Shown here: piece by piece, positions 1-11,456 of the stretch
How positions within the stretch are numbered: the stretch's first letter is position 1
Layout of the letters: each line of letters begins with the position of its first letter
NCBI RefSeq assembly: GCF_003086295.3
Contig: NC_092044.1
Location: 3,064,843 to 3,128,842 of the forward strand
Direction: 5' to 3'
DNA length: 64,000 nt
DNA from: Arachis hypogaea
Taxonomy: Eukaryota > Streptophyta > Magnoliopsida > Fabales > Fabaceae
Made by a program: the position numbers and the translations under genes
The notes under the pieces: model-generated
What the model saw: the letters and a program-made list of their open reading frames with translations, nothing else
Databases searched by the model: none
What the model was told of the DNA's origin: nothing

Positions 1-1474
1 AAGTTAGTAGTCGATAATTATTAAATAATAATTTAGTCAAATATATTAAATTATTTGACGATTTTCAACTAGTAAATTCATATAATAAAGACATCTGTAA
101 ATAAATTTTTACCTAATTTATAATGGACTTTCACAAAAATATGCAAAGAATCGAATTTTTGCCAAATTTACTGACAGAAATAATAATTTTTATAGATCAA
201 TGAATTTTTAGTCAGTAACAATAAAAAAATAATGCATTTTTACTTTAATTTATCAATAAAAAATTCGTCTATAACCCTAGAAATTAGGGTTATTTTAAAA
301 GAGAAAAAATAATAAATAACACACAAAATTAAATTAGAGACAATAATTAAGAACACTATTTAACTTACATTTATCACAAGAAAAATACAAAAGAAAACTT
401 TGATTTGATACAATTATTCCTGTGAATGCTAGCTGGATAATAAGAAACTATTGATGATAGAGTCAAATGTTTAGGTGAAGTAATAATGATATATATATGG
501 TATAACTATTATTAGTTGGGTTTTGGGGGGACATCTCTCACTTTAAGAACTAATCAACTTTGCTATAATTATATATTTTTAAATGTTTAGGCCATAACTC
601 TATTTTCTTCTTATAAGAGAAGTCAAATAAAATTAAGAGGCATGTTATCGTGCAGAGTATTTTTTTAATGAAAAATACGAATTATTATTCTTTTTACAAT
701 GATGGAAAAAAATATAAAATGTATATTCTTAAAAAAATTAGTTATAATATTTCTCTTTGTTAAGGAAATTTCTTAAAATTAAAAGGTAAATCGAATTTGA
801 AGTTTTCAGATATCAAGCCTCGTTTCTTTGCATGCAGGAATCAATTTATAAAGTATATAAACATATATAATATACAGTGCTGTTTTAGCTGGCTACCATA
901 ACCACAGTTTAGGCACACAGTAAAGAATTTCCGTAGCTACTTTTACTAGTTTGGAAAAGAAATCTAATTAAATAATCTTAATATATTATTGTATGTAATG
1001 AATTAATGACAATATAGGAGAATTTTGATGTACAAATTAAATTTATTTCTTATAATACCATATATAGTTTTTAGAATCAAATTGAATTGATTGGTCCAAT
1101 AAGATTAAGGTTTAAATAAAAAAAAATTAATAATGAATTAGTTTAAAAATTGAAAAATATGTTTTTTTAGCTGTTAATTAGTTTAAAATAATAAAATATA
1201 AAAAAATAATTTTAAAAAATATATTTTATACTTAAATATATTATTTTATTATATCCAATTTAATTTCAGTTGAACTTTTAAATTTTTAAATTTTTAACTC
1301 TAATAGTTTATGGACCGATTTGATTTGCATAACCTTATAAAATACTCATTGTTATACATATATAGATATAATACATATTAAAAAAAATTTGGGTTATTTA
1401 TATGATTTGAATTTATCCGAGATATTTTATTAAAGTAAATATAATACTTGTCAATTTTACTATAATCTCACATT
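1..1474. other. AT-rich intergenic DNA, no gene seen
   Basis: No open frame of useful length and no recognisable domain on either strand. The first 300 bases contain repeated short motifs such as TTTTTAGTCAGTAA and AAAAATTCGTC that could be the subterminal part of a transposon running off the window edge, but no terminus is visible. Confidence 0.6.

Positions 1475-1555
<81 letters not shown>
1475..1555. repeat. Compound microsatellite (CAA)n(TAA)n
   Basis: About ten CAA units pass directly into about seventeen TAA/AAT units. The array is pure enough to be polymorphic. It lies in non-coding DNA. Confidence 0.95.
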
Positions 1556-1556
<1 letters not shown>

Positions 1557-3006
1557 CATGCATGCAGCTAGCAAGCATAAACATATGTACATACATATAC
1601 ATATAGGATTCTATGTATTTAGGTACCCTTTTCAATTTACGTGGTTGTTTTAAACGTGATTTGGTCTCCCATTAGAATCAGAACTATATATGGAAAGGAG
1701 TGAGATTTAAAAAAAAAAAGAAAAAAAAAGGGATTTAAATAATTTAAGTTTGAGAGGTTGACTCTGACTACAAATTTTGCGCATGACGAAAAAACGAAGC
1801 ACCCCAACACTTCCTATTAAAAGCTTAATGCAGCCGTATACGCTTTATATATGCATTCATCTTCTTTTTTCTTCTCACCTTTAATTATTTGCTTAAAGTT
1901 GATTCAATTATGTTGTTCTCCAATTCAATTCTCAAATTTCGCTTTGAATAGTACCTTAATTTGGAGCTTTATTTAATATCTAAGCCTACAAAATCTAGGT
2001 AGATTACGTAGTGATGATGATTTAATGTTCAGAAGAGACACTTAAATCATAGGAGTAATAGTAATTCCCTTGGTTATCTATCTAAATGCACTAAAAAAAC
2101 ATGTCAATGATATATATACTTTAACAAAATAGTTGATAATAAAAGAATATTAGTAAAACTTTATTCATTTTGGCTTTATTTAATATATTCAATAATAAAT
2201 AAATATTAAAAAATAAATTTAAACGATTTAGACTGATTTTTTTTTATTTTTTTAACATTACCGATATTTTAATTCACATATGTAATAAGTATTTTATTTA
2301 TTTTACATCATGAAACCATACCTGCCAGCATGTAGCTTGCATAGAAATGGAATTTACCAGAAGATTAAATATTCTCAATACTTGTTTATATAAGTTTTCG
2401 TATTTTTAAATTGTAGAGAATTTTAAATATAAAAAATTAAATGCTGCAATAATATTATTCAATTTCAAAATACTTTGTTTTTTGGGAAAATGTAATCACT
2501 GCACGTTGGTTATACTTTTAAATGTTTGGTTTTAGAAAGATAATTAGATTACTTTTAATCATGAAATATTTTATTTTAATATGATAAAATAATTTAAATT
2601 TTCCAATAATTAATATTATTTTAAGAAAATATGATTTAATAAGAATTTCAAACCAATATAAAATAAGTATAACAATTTATTATATTTTATATATCAAATG
2701 CATTAAAATTTCATACAAAAATAAAACGTTAATTTCAACATGTAAATAATAAAAATCCCTTCTCGACTTCTTGAGTTTAGTTTTTGTATCCCTCTAATAT
2801 ACTAAATTCTTGGCACTTCGTTTTTCAAAATTAAAGTTTATCAATAGTTCATGAAAGAAGGGGCAAAATAATTATAATTTTATTATAACCAAGGAGGAAT
2901 TATTGGTTGACTTATATAAAGTAGGGTTTTTTTTTCCCCGTCATGTGTGTATTGAAACAAGCTCGATAGTTCATTTCCGAGGAATAAGAGATAGGTTTTA
3001 ATTATT
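1556..3006. other. AT-rich intergenic DNA, no gene seen
   Basis: Contains only short A/T runs and an A-rich stretch near 1710. No coding frame or RNA gene was recognised on either strand. Confidence 0.6.
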
Positions 3007-3306
3007 TTCTTAGTTCTATCATTTTATTAAATTTGTAGTTAATTTTTATATATTTTTTAATTAAATTTTTATATTATTTTTAATTTTATAATTAAATTTA
3101 TAAAAAAATATTAAAATTAATTGAATATTATTTTAAAAATTAAAAATATTTATAATTAATAATCTAATTAAATTTTTAATCACATAAATTTTAAAAAATA
3201 TTATATTAATTTTAATATTTTTAATATAAAAAATTTAATTACAAAATAAAAAATAACATAAAAATTCAATTATAAAAATATAAAAACTTAATTTAAAAAT
3301 TTAGTG
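3007..3306. repeat. AT-rich inverted repeat, MITE-like
   Basis: The left half (from about 3007, beginning near TCTATCATTTTATTAAAT) is the imperfect reverse complement of the right half (ending near 3306), centred near 3155. Related arms occur around 55665-55795 and 59460-59620, which suggests a dispersed foldback family. No target duplication was resolved. Confidence 0.5.
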
Positions 3307-3307
3307 A

Positions 3308-3367
<60 letters not shown>

Positions 3368-3451
3368 CTATCTATCTATCAATAAATTCATGAGTAAGCT
3401 CAAATTTATCGGTAAATTCGTTTGTAATTAACTATTTTTAGTAATATCCGG

Positions 3452-3519
<68 letters not shown>
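3307..3519. repeat. Two complementary trinucleotide arrays, (AAT)n and (TTA)n
   Basis: An (AAT)n array at 3307-3367, followed by a short CTAT repeat, faces a (TTA)n array at 3453-3519 across about 85 bases. The arrays are complementary, so a transcript or single strand could pair as a long hairpin. Confidence 0.9.
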
Positions 3520-4784
3520 CTATTTACATATTTAATGTAGTTCAAAATTATTACTAGAGATTTAATTAGTTACAATATTAATGAATACCATATTCCATTT
3601 TTTTTGTGACTATACCATATTCATTGTCATTACACAAGTTCGTTTGATAAGAAAAACAATTGATTAATATGGACAATTGATGTTTATTAATCTACTAGGA
3701 CATATAATTATGTTTAGTTTAGTAGTATATTTAGTCAGCATTTGAATAGGAACTTGTTTTTACTTTTTATGTCTGAGACTATGCAACTTACTGCTATTCA
3801 TGCGCATTATTTTACTCTTATTTTCTTTTCACACTTTGAATAATTCAAACTTCCATACATGTTTCTCTTTAGAATTTTTGTTTTTTTACTATGACCTCTC
3901 TTCTATTATTGGAAGTGGTTGATTGTCGAAATCACTTACACAGACTCAATATGTTGAGAATTCACAGAAAGAAAATATATTATTTCATTAATATATAATA
4001 GCCGGTTTTCAACGATTTTCTAAATTATATATATTATGTATATTAATTAAGTAAAAGGGTTTGCTCCAATTCTTTGGTTAATTACTTGATTTTATATATA
4101 TCCCATATACTTTCGTGTTTTGTCTTATAATATATAAGTATTAAATTCTCTTTCTTTATATATGATATCAATAAGAATCTTATACATTGTATAAAATATA
4201 TTAAATGATCAATTTAAAATGGTTAGATTCACACTAAATCATCTATTATATATATCGTATAAAATATACATTAAAATATAAAATATATATTAAAATAAGT
4301 TAAATAATATATGTATTTATATATAAATATATGATGATTGATTTTTGTATAGAAATATTATTTTTGTTAAATCATACACTTATGTAAAAAAAATAATAAT
4401 AATTGAGCATATCATTTAACAACACGTAGAAGGTAAAGTTTGTATGCAAAAATATTTGATTCAAAAAATGTATGGCACGATATAGAACGAAGGTGGAGAA
4501 GGTGGCTTGGAATTTAAAAAATAAAATAAAATAAAAAATTATATATTCTATACAAAAAAACGTGGCCCGCATGGAGAAAATTATCATTTTCTTCTATGCT
4601 AAGCATTCACTTATTTGTTGCATGCTGCCAAACAAAACCTTAACATAAGAAAAGTAGAAACCCTAATGAACACAAAAATATAATGGCTGCGCGTGTTGTT
4701 CATGACCGTTTCTAGAATTTAAGTTCTAATACCCATGGGGTATAATTTAAGATCATATATACATGTTTGTGCGTTATTATTTTG
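3520..4784. other. AT-rich intergenic DNA, no gene seen
   Basis: The only long frame (4372-4587, minus) is Phe/Tyr-rich, as expected from AT-rich DNA by chance. No promoter or RNA gene was recognised. Confidence 0.6.
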
Positions 4785-5112
4785 TTAAATTTTTTTTAAT
4801 GTGTTTGGTAAATTTTTAGTAGTAAAAATAAAAGTACTAGTAAAATAAAAAAAAAAAAGATTTTTTTGAGAAGCTGTAATTTACATCTTTTTTTAAAAGA
4901 TCTTTTTTCCTTAAAAAAATATATTTTTCATGTAATAAATAAATAAAAAAGTACTTTTATACTGTTATACCCAAACATAATTGATAAATAAAAAGACTTT
5001 TTTACATGAGATATTAAAAAATAAAATTACTTTTACTTCTCTATAAGATCTTTTAAAAAAAGATAATTCAAAAAAATATATTTTTTTAAAAACTCACCTA
5101 AACAAGTCCTAT
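4785..5112. mobile_element. Candidate MITE with GTGTTTGG-like ends
   Basis: Begins near TGTGTTTGGTAAATTTTTAG and ends near CCTAAACAAGTCC, giving short imperfect inverted ends. The interior is full of AAAAGATCTTTT-type internal palindromes, typical of short non-autonomous DNA transposons in legumes. Boundaries and superfamily are uncertain because no clean target duplication was found. Confidence 0.45.
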
Positions 5113-5204
5113 ATTATTTATATAGGATTGCTTAAAATAGGTTATTATTAATTGGGAGTAAATAACTAAATTTGTCTTAGAAAAAACCCCGATTGAACAT
5201 TTTA

Positions 5205-5454
5205 GTTTATAATAATTTTTTAAAATTTTTAGAAAATACTTCTGTCAGATAAATTGATCTTTTTATCGCTCATAATAAAAATTTTAATATGCGTATTGAA
5301 TAAATAAATCTCTAATAAATTTTATTATGATATAATAGAATTGTAAAAAATATCATCATAAGATAAGTAAATTACTCTCCTTTATTTCAAAATAAAAGAA
5401 GAATCCAAAATAGTGTATGTCCAATCTAAAATTTTTAAGAATTAATTTGTGTGG
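5205..5454 (+). repeat. Dispersed repeat, copy 1 of 3
   Basis: About 250 bases resembling 7465-7700 (opposite orientation) and 62310-62590 (same orientation). Shared pieces include TTTTATTATxATATAATxxAATT and a flank reading CAAAATTTTTAAxAATTAATTTG. Probably a short non-autonomous transposon; the ends are not precise. Confidence 0.4.
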
Positions 5455-5463
5455 TTATTTTAA

Positions 5464-6922
5464 GGGTTAAGTACGAAAATCGTTTTTAAGGTTGGGGCGA
5501 AAATTAAATTCATTCCCGACTTTTTTTTGTTATTAAAATCATTCTTGACGTTATAAAACGTTATAAAATCGTCTTTTTTTATTTTAATTTTATTTTTTAA
5601 CCAAATTACCCTTAACTATTAATAAAAAAATAAAAACAAAAACAAAAACAAAAAACTCCTCCCCCCACCCCACCCTCACCCTCACCCTCACCCCACCTCT
5701 AATGTCTCTTCCCAGTGAGAAAATTCAACTTCTTCCTCTTCTTGTTCAACTTTAACACCGCCACCCTCCTTCGCCCTCCCCTCGTGCTCTCTCTCTTCTA
5801 TTCCTCCGCACCAGCAACTCCATTCTTGACCTCTTAACGTCTCTCATTTCTTCCACTCTTCCTCCGCCACACTCACTAGCCTTGGATCTTGATATCCCCT
5901 TCCTTTTTTCTCTTTGCAAACTTCTCATTCCTTTCCCTTTCCCACCCAAAAAATTCCAAGTCTTCTTCTCTCTTTCAGCAACAGCAACAGCAACAACTAA
6001 ATCTAACAACAACAATTCTTTTTCTCTTCTTCACCAGCAACAACAACAAATCCAGCAAATTAAACAATAACAAATTCAGCAAAATAAATCACTAACAAAT
6101 TTAAATTTGACAACAGTTCAACAATCATCAATTGCACTTCAAATCCAAAATCAACAACCACAGAAATTAAAAAAAAAATTTAAAAAATGATGTTCATATT
6201 CTTAAATCTCAGCATGTCGAACACCGAAGCCGAGCACCGCGAAGAGGAGGAGGCTTCTGCCGGCGAGGACGAGGACACCGGAGCTCAGGTAGCTCCGATC
6301 GTCAGACTCGAAGAGGTAGCCGTCTCTGGTAGAGAATAGCATCTTCGTTTTCTTTGCCAGTGAAAAAAGTTCAAACAGAAATAGAGGCAGTCAATCACAG
6401 AAGAAGAAGCAACGCCGGCGGAGTCCCCCTCCTGATGACAACACGACGGCGTGGTATCCCGATGACGACGCGACAGCGGCGACGGTGGCAAACCCTAGAA
6501 ATGAATAAGTAGGGCGGCGGCGGCGGCGAGAAGAAAAATTGAAGTTGAAATTGGAGTTGGAGATTTAAAGAGAGGGGCATGAGGAAAGGGATGGAGGGGA
6601 AGGGGGGTACGGGAGTGGGGTGAGGGGGTTAGGGGGTGAGGGGGTGAGGGGGTTACGGGAGGGTGAGGGGGTTAAGGGGTGAGGGGGTTACGGGAGTTAC
6701 GGGAGTCGGGAGTGGGGTGAGGGGTGGGGGTGTTTTAATTTTTTAATATTATTTTTAATTTTTTATTAATAATGAAGGGTAATATAGTAAAAAAAAATTA
6801 AAGTAAAAAAGAACGATTTTATAACATTTTGTAACGTTGAGGATGATTTTAATAACAAAAAAAGGTCAGAGACAATTTTAATTTTTACCCCAAATCTTAA
6901 AGAAAAAAACAGTACTTAACCC
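5464..6922. mobile_element. Pack-MULE (Mutator-like, non-autonomous)
   Basis: The element starts GGGTTAAGTAC and ends GTACTTAACCC. The inverted repeats extend about 170-200 bases inward and include a C-rich left arm (about 5655-5700) facing a G-rich right arm (about 6590-6730). It is flanked by a 9-bp target duplication with one mismatch: TTATTTTAA at 5455-5463 and TTATTCTAA at 6923-6931. Nine-base duplications and long terminal inverted repeats are the hallmark of the Mutator superfamily. No transposase is present. The interior is far more GC-rich than its surroundings and includes a host gene fragment at 6214-6339, so it qualifies as a Pack-MULE. Confidence 0.85.
6214..6339 (+). pseudogene. 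RanBP1 first-exon fragment inside a Pack-MULE
   Basis: Reads from an ATG at 6214 to a TAG at 6337-6339, 41 codons. Residues 3-37 are rich in Glu and contain EDEDTGAQVAPIVRLEEVAV, the signature of the plant Ran-binding protein 1 N-terminus just before its Ran-binding domain. Similarity stops after SG at the sequence CTGGTAGAG, a plausible exon-1/intron-1 junction, so the element seems to have captured exon 1 plus the start of the intron from genomic DNA. The Ran-binding domain itself is missing, so a working RanBP1 cannot be made. A short acidic peptide or antisense small RNA against the parent gene is conceivable but not shown. Confidence 0.8.
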
Positions 6923-7221
6923 TTATTCTAATTATGAGTTATTAGACTATTAGTTCAATTTTGGTTATATGTATATTGCTAATATTTCGTTAGATAGCGA
7001 GGGTGTGAAGAGTGCCAGGGTAAAATTTTGTTGCCATAGCTTTTAAGGAAAAAGCATAATAAATAAACACTTAAATTAGTTCTCAATAAATTTTAAATCA
7101 TACATTTTATTTTTTAATAATAATAAAATTGTAAAAGAATAAGAAAATAAAAGATGAAAAATATTATATTTTGCATTTCTGATTGAATTGAATTGAAATA
7201 AAGTATGAATTATAAAGATAA

Positions 7222-7224
<3 letters not shown>

Positions 7225-7274
<50 letters not shown>
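7225..7274. repeat. (TA)n microsatellite
   Basis: Twenty-five uninterrupted TA dinucleotides. A minus-strand frame over it (7076-7318) is only an Ile-Tyr repeat and is not a gene. Confidence 0.95.
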
Positions 7275-7277
<3 letters not shown>

Positions 7278-7464
7278 ACGAAAGATAAAAGATAAGATAA
7301 GATAAGAAAATAACACAAAAATAAAATAAGATAAGATAATAAAGGCTAAATTTATTGGATTAAATTTGTGAATCACGAGACTTCTTTATTGTTGTATGTC
7401 ATAAACTAAGGTGAAAAAAATAATTTAATAAATAATTTTTTTAATTTTAAAAGTTTCTAATAAT

Positions 7465-7700
7465 TACTTACATCGATTAGTCCTTCTATTTAAAGGGCGT
7501 TGAATTTGTCTTATAGTGATATTTTAATTTCTAAAAATCCAATTATGTTATAATAAAATTTATTAAAAATTTATTTGTTTGAGTTGTATATCAAAATTTT
7601 GATTCAAAACGATGAAAGGATCGCTTTATCATTCGATGAGAGTAACTTTTTAAAAATTTAAAAAAAATATATTAAAGACCAAAATATCAAATCTAAAATT
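7465..7700 (-). repeat. Dispersed repeat, copy 2 of 3 (reverse orientation)
   Basis: Contains TTATGTTATAATAAAATTTA and neighbouring blocks that match the reverse complement of 5205-5454 and 62310-62590. Likely the same short transposon family; the ends are approximate. Confidence 0.4.
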
Positions 7701-9296
7701 TTTAAAAGCTCAAGAATAATATATATGTTTGGTTTTTATAAGTGTGTATGATCGTTTAATTTACAGTTATTTTACTAAGAAGGAGTTGGTGGTCAATTAC
7801 TTAACAGCTCAATTCTCATTTCTTATATGCACTTGCAATTTTGCAAATCTAGCTCGGATCCCTATCTTTGTCGCCAATAATTCTATGAATTATTTTTTAT
7901 TGTTCGGTGGTACTTTCTATAGATTTATTAGTAGTTGCTAAACCAAACATACATAGTTGATTGAGATATAATAGTGCATGCTGCAAAAGAGTTGAACTAT
8001 AACAAACATTTTATTTCTCATTGAATTTTGCTTTTTCATACATGCAATTTTTTATGATGAAGTGCGCTTAAAAGAGTTACGGTATACAATACAATATAAT
8101 AATACAAGGTAAGAGAGCTTTGGCTTCGTGCGTTTGGCCACTTATAATTGTTATATATATTATTCAGTTTGGATCCAAAGGCGTATATATAGTGACACAA
8201 AACAAGTGCACATTATTATTTTTCAGAGTAATTAATAATCTTTTGCTTATCAAAGGAAGCTTGTTGGAGTTAGAGGCGACAACATCCAACCTAATTAATG
8301 TACCAATTTATATATTTATAGATACATATACATATATATATGAACAAAGCTTATATATATTGATTTTGTATCAACTTTTTCCTACCATTCTTATTTTGGA
8401 ACTAATTCGAGTTGAAAAACTCTAAATATATCTCTCTCATCACCAATGGAGGTTCTTTCTTGTTATTTTCGTGACTCAAACTTTTGGTAAACTAACCTAG
8501 TGTTTCAACTTGTTTATAGGAATTATTATTACCTGGGAATAACGTATAATACTTCTTTAATTAGTTGATGTTTCATGTGTTTTAAAGAATGATTCTCAAG
8601 TTTAACTTAATTGTATAGGCATTTAAAAATACCTATTCTCAAGTGATTTTTATTCCTATCATAAGAGGGTGGGAATTTCATATTCTAAATATCATAGGAA
8701 TAAACTAAACACAGCCAATTAAATTAAAAGTATTAGTTAATCTGCATGCCCCTCAAGTATCTTAATAATTAACAATAATTAACATATTAAAGAGATAATA
8801 ACATTTGATTTCAGTACATAAGTAAAATTGGTTCTTTAATGATTACTAATGTAAATACTTTTTTTTTTATTTTGGAGTGCTGATGATTGATTTTTAGATT
8901 TTGGAGTTTTGTACGAGAAAAAAAATTAAAAAAAAAGTATTACAAGGATTTGGTTATGTTTATTAACATATGAATTACTAAATTAAGATAATTAAATTGA
9001 TGCCTAAAAATGATAATAAAAAAAAATAAATCTTGATAATCATTTAGTATTTTTTTAACTAATAATATTATTAAAATTTACATCACTCACTCTAATAATA
9101 ATTCATGTCATATTTAATGATAGTATAACATTAAATTTGTTTAATTTTTTTTAGACTAAAATAAAATATTTAAAATATTATAAATTAAATTAGAATATGA
9201 TCTAAATATTAAGAATCAAAATAATATTTAATCCTATATATTAAAACTGATCGAAAACGGTTGCATGCGTTCTCCAAATAGCCATATAATATATAG
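7701..9296. other. Intergenic DNA, no convincing gene
   Basis: Two open frames here (7729-7941 and 8120-8425, plus) have no recognisable domain and an AT-driven composition, so they are not called. A short element with GTGTTT-like inverted ends may lie at about 8500-8715, but its limits are unclear. Confidence 0.5.
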
Positions 9297-9467
9297 GGAT
9301 TTGAATCCTCTAAAATTTGAATTTTACTTTAGAGAATAAAAGTGTGATCTCTCACAATTAATTTTATAGGTGGGACTAAGAATAAATATAAAAGAGAAAC
9401 TATTCAATGGTAAAAAATCACAGTTTACTCTCTAAAGTGAAATTCAAACTTTAGAAGATCCAAATTC
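9297..9467. mobile_element. Small MULE-type MITE with 9-bp TSD
   Basis: A 171-bp near-perfect foldback. The left end GGATTTGAATCCTCTAAA faces the right end TTTAGAAGATCCAAATTC, and the arms pair over most of the element. Flanks are AATATATAG (9288-9296) and AATATATAA (9468-9476), a 9-bp duplication with one mismatch, pointing to Mutator-like mobilisation. The GGATCCTCTCC-like end recalls the 170-bp element at 35167-35336. Confidence 0.75.
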
Positions 9468-9728
9468 AATATATAAATAGAGGATACAATAGAATATGCT
9501 TAGAATTAGATTCCTTTGAAGCATGGAAAACTATCACAAAAAGGGAGGAATTTACCTCATATATGCCTCTCATATAATGCAAGAAATCACAATATTAATG
9601 TTTCTTCAAAGTTATTAATTTTGCCCTTCTTACTTTCTCCCTTGATGGTAATGTCCAAGAGATTACTAAGCCAAGGTTAAACTTTTTCTTAACAAAATTA
9701 TAACTACTATTCCATATTAAGATTAAAA

Positions 9729-10189
9729 TGTTGTGATAAGCTTAAGTTACGTGAATACTCATTTATGATGAGCGGTTTAATTTTTTCAAAGAAGAATACA
9801 TTTAATGATAATTTGTAAAAGCTACCTCATGAACACTATAAATAGAGGCTTAAGCCCTTGTACATAACATACAACAATAATAAATAAATACTCTATCTTT
9901 TCTTTCTACAAAGTAATATAATAATATTCTCTTTCTTTCTCTTACTATAAACAAATGCAATTTTCTCTCTTCTTACTTTTAATACTTTTTTCTATCTTTA
10001 TATATATATTTATGCAATTCTCTCTCTATTTTTATACTATTTTCTATCTTTATATATATATACACATTACAACATATAATATTATTATATATATACAAAT
10101 CATTATTGAGCTAATTATTTTAATGCTAGAGTCTTATATTAATACATCTTTATTTTATATTTAATATATCTTTTATTTATTTTACAACA
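9729..10189 (+). repeat. 5' LTR of the copia element
   Basis: 461 bp, TG...CA ends. A TATA box, TATAAATAG, lies at 9837-9845 and would drive the element. Downstream are the CTTTCT-rich R/U5 part and a TATATATA stretch. In the first ~216 bases it differs from the 3' LTR at about 11 positions, nearly all transitions with A/T here and G/C in the 3' LTR. Confidence 0.93.
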
Positions 10190-10215
10190 CGTTATCAGCA
10201 CGAGACTCTGATCAA
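10190..10215 (+). promoter_or_regulatory. Putative primer-binding region of the copia element
   Basis: Immediately after the LTR comes CGTTATCAGCACGAGACTCT. The TATCAG core resembles the TGGTATCAGAGC complement of plant initiator tRNA-Met, though the match is partial. Position and context support the role; the exact primer is uncertain. Confidence 0.55.
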
Positions 10216-10249
10216 ATTTTTAGGAGGACTCAGGTAACAAATTTTCATT

Positions 10250-11220
10250 ATGTCGAAACTCTCTCATCTTGAATTCAATGATCTTGATATATCTGGAAAC
10301 AATTATTTATCATGGATACTAGATGTTGAAATTCATCTTGATTCAATGGATCTTTGAGATACCATTAAGGCTGAAAATAATGCATCCCTAAGGATAAAGC
10401 CAAAGCCATGATTTTCCTTCGTCGTCATCTTGACGAAGGGTTGAAAAATGAATATCTCACATTAAAAGATCCTGCAGATCTTTGGAAAGACCTTGAAGAA
10501 AGGTATAATCATCAGAAAACGGTGATACTTCCTCAAGCTCGATATGAATGGACGCACTTGCGTCTACAAGATTTTAAATCTATAAATGAATATAATTCTG
10601 CAATGTTTCGAATCACCTCACGAATGAAATTATGTGGGAAAAAAATAACTGATCATGATATGTTGGAGAAAACTTTCTCAGCCTTCCATGCCTCGAATGT
10701 GCTCATGCAGCAGCAGTATCGAGAGAAAGAGTTTAAAAAATATTCTGAGTTAATTTCTTGCCTTCTTGTTGCTGAACGCAACAATGAGTTGTTATTGAAA
10801 AATCATGAAGCGCGCCCAGTTGGCGCTGCCCCATTTCCTGAAGTAAATGTGGCAAATTACCCCAGAAGAGGTAAATGGCAAGGTTTTAATAATAAAAAAA
10901 ATTATGGAAGAAAAAAGAATTATGTTCAAAATAGAGGATCTCACCAGAAGTGGAATAAAGAAAGGAATATCGGGTAGAATAAATCAATAGGGAATAAGTG
11001 TTTACGTTGTGGTGGAAATGGCCATTGGTCACGTACTTGTCGTACCCCAAGGCACCTAGTCGATCTTTACCAGGCATCTTTGAAAAAGGACGACAAAGGA
11101 AAGGAAACAAATTTTGTTTCAAATGATGCTGAGAACTCCACCACTCATTATGATGTATCTGATTTCTTTGAGGATCCTGAAGGAAATATTGGTCATTTGA
11201 TCAATGATGGAATAGTTTAA
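10250..11220 (+). pseudogene. Copia gag (capsid/nucleocapsid), broken
   Basis: The ATG at 10250 opens a frame beginning MSKLSHLEFNDLDISGNNYL, typical of the N-terminus of plant copia Gag. It is cut by a TGA at 10355-10357. A frameshift then moves to the frame at 10408-10977, which covers the UBN2-type capsid region. A TAG at 10975-10977 precedes a CCHC zinc knuckle in the same frame (CLRCGGNGHWSRTC, about 10993-11040), and the frame runs to a TAA at 11218-11220. Gag would package element RNA. With two stops and a frameshift this copy cannot make it intact. Confidence 0.9.
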
Positions 11221-11456
11221 TATGTGGGATTGTGAAGTATCTATGTAAATAAATAATGTAAAGAACTTATTGTTAAGTTTTATTTTCTATGTATTTAAGT
11301 TTCAAATGTGATGTACATAAATAATGAAATATTAATGTTTATGAATTTTGAAATTATTAAATGTGTCAAATTTTAAAATAAAATTTTAGTATATGACATT
11401 ATTTTATGTACAGTGTTTCTTAGAAAAATAATTCTGATCAAGTATTTAATTTAACT

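Noticed and set aside
5752..6580. Several open frames on both strands inside the first Pack-MULE
   Set aside because: They are Arg/Glu-, Gln- or Pro/Leu-rich readings of low-complexity CT/CAA sequence and have no domain. Only the RanBP1 fragment is supported.
8120..8425. 101-codon plus-strand frame
   Set aside because: Ile/Tyr/Leu-rich, no start context, no domain and AT-driven composition; likely chance.
9955..10164. 69-codon frame MQFSLFLLLILFS
   Set aside because: Lies wholly in the copia LTR and reads its TATATA/TTTCTC repeats; hydrophobic by composition, not a gene.
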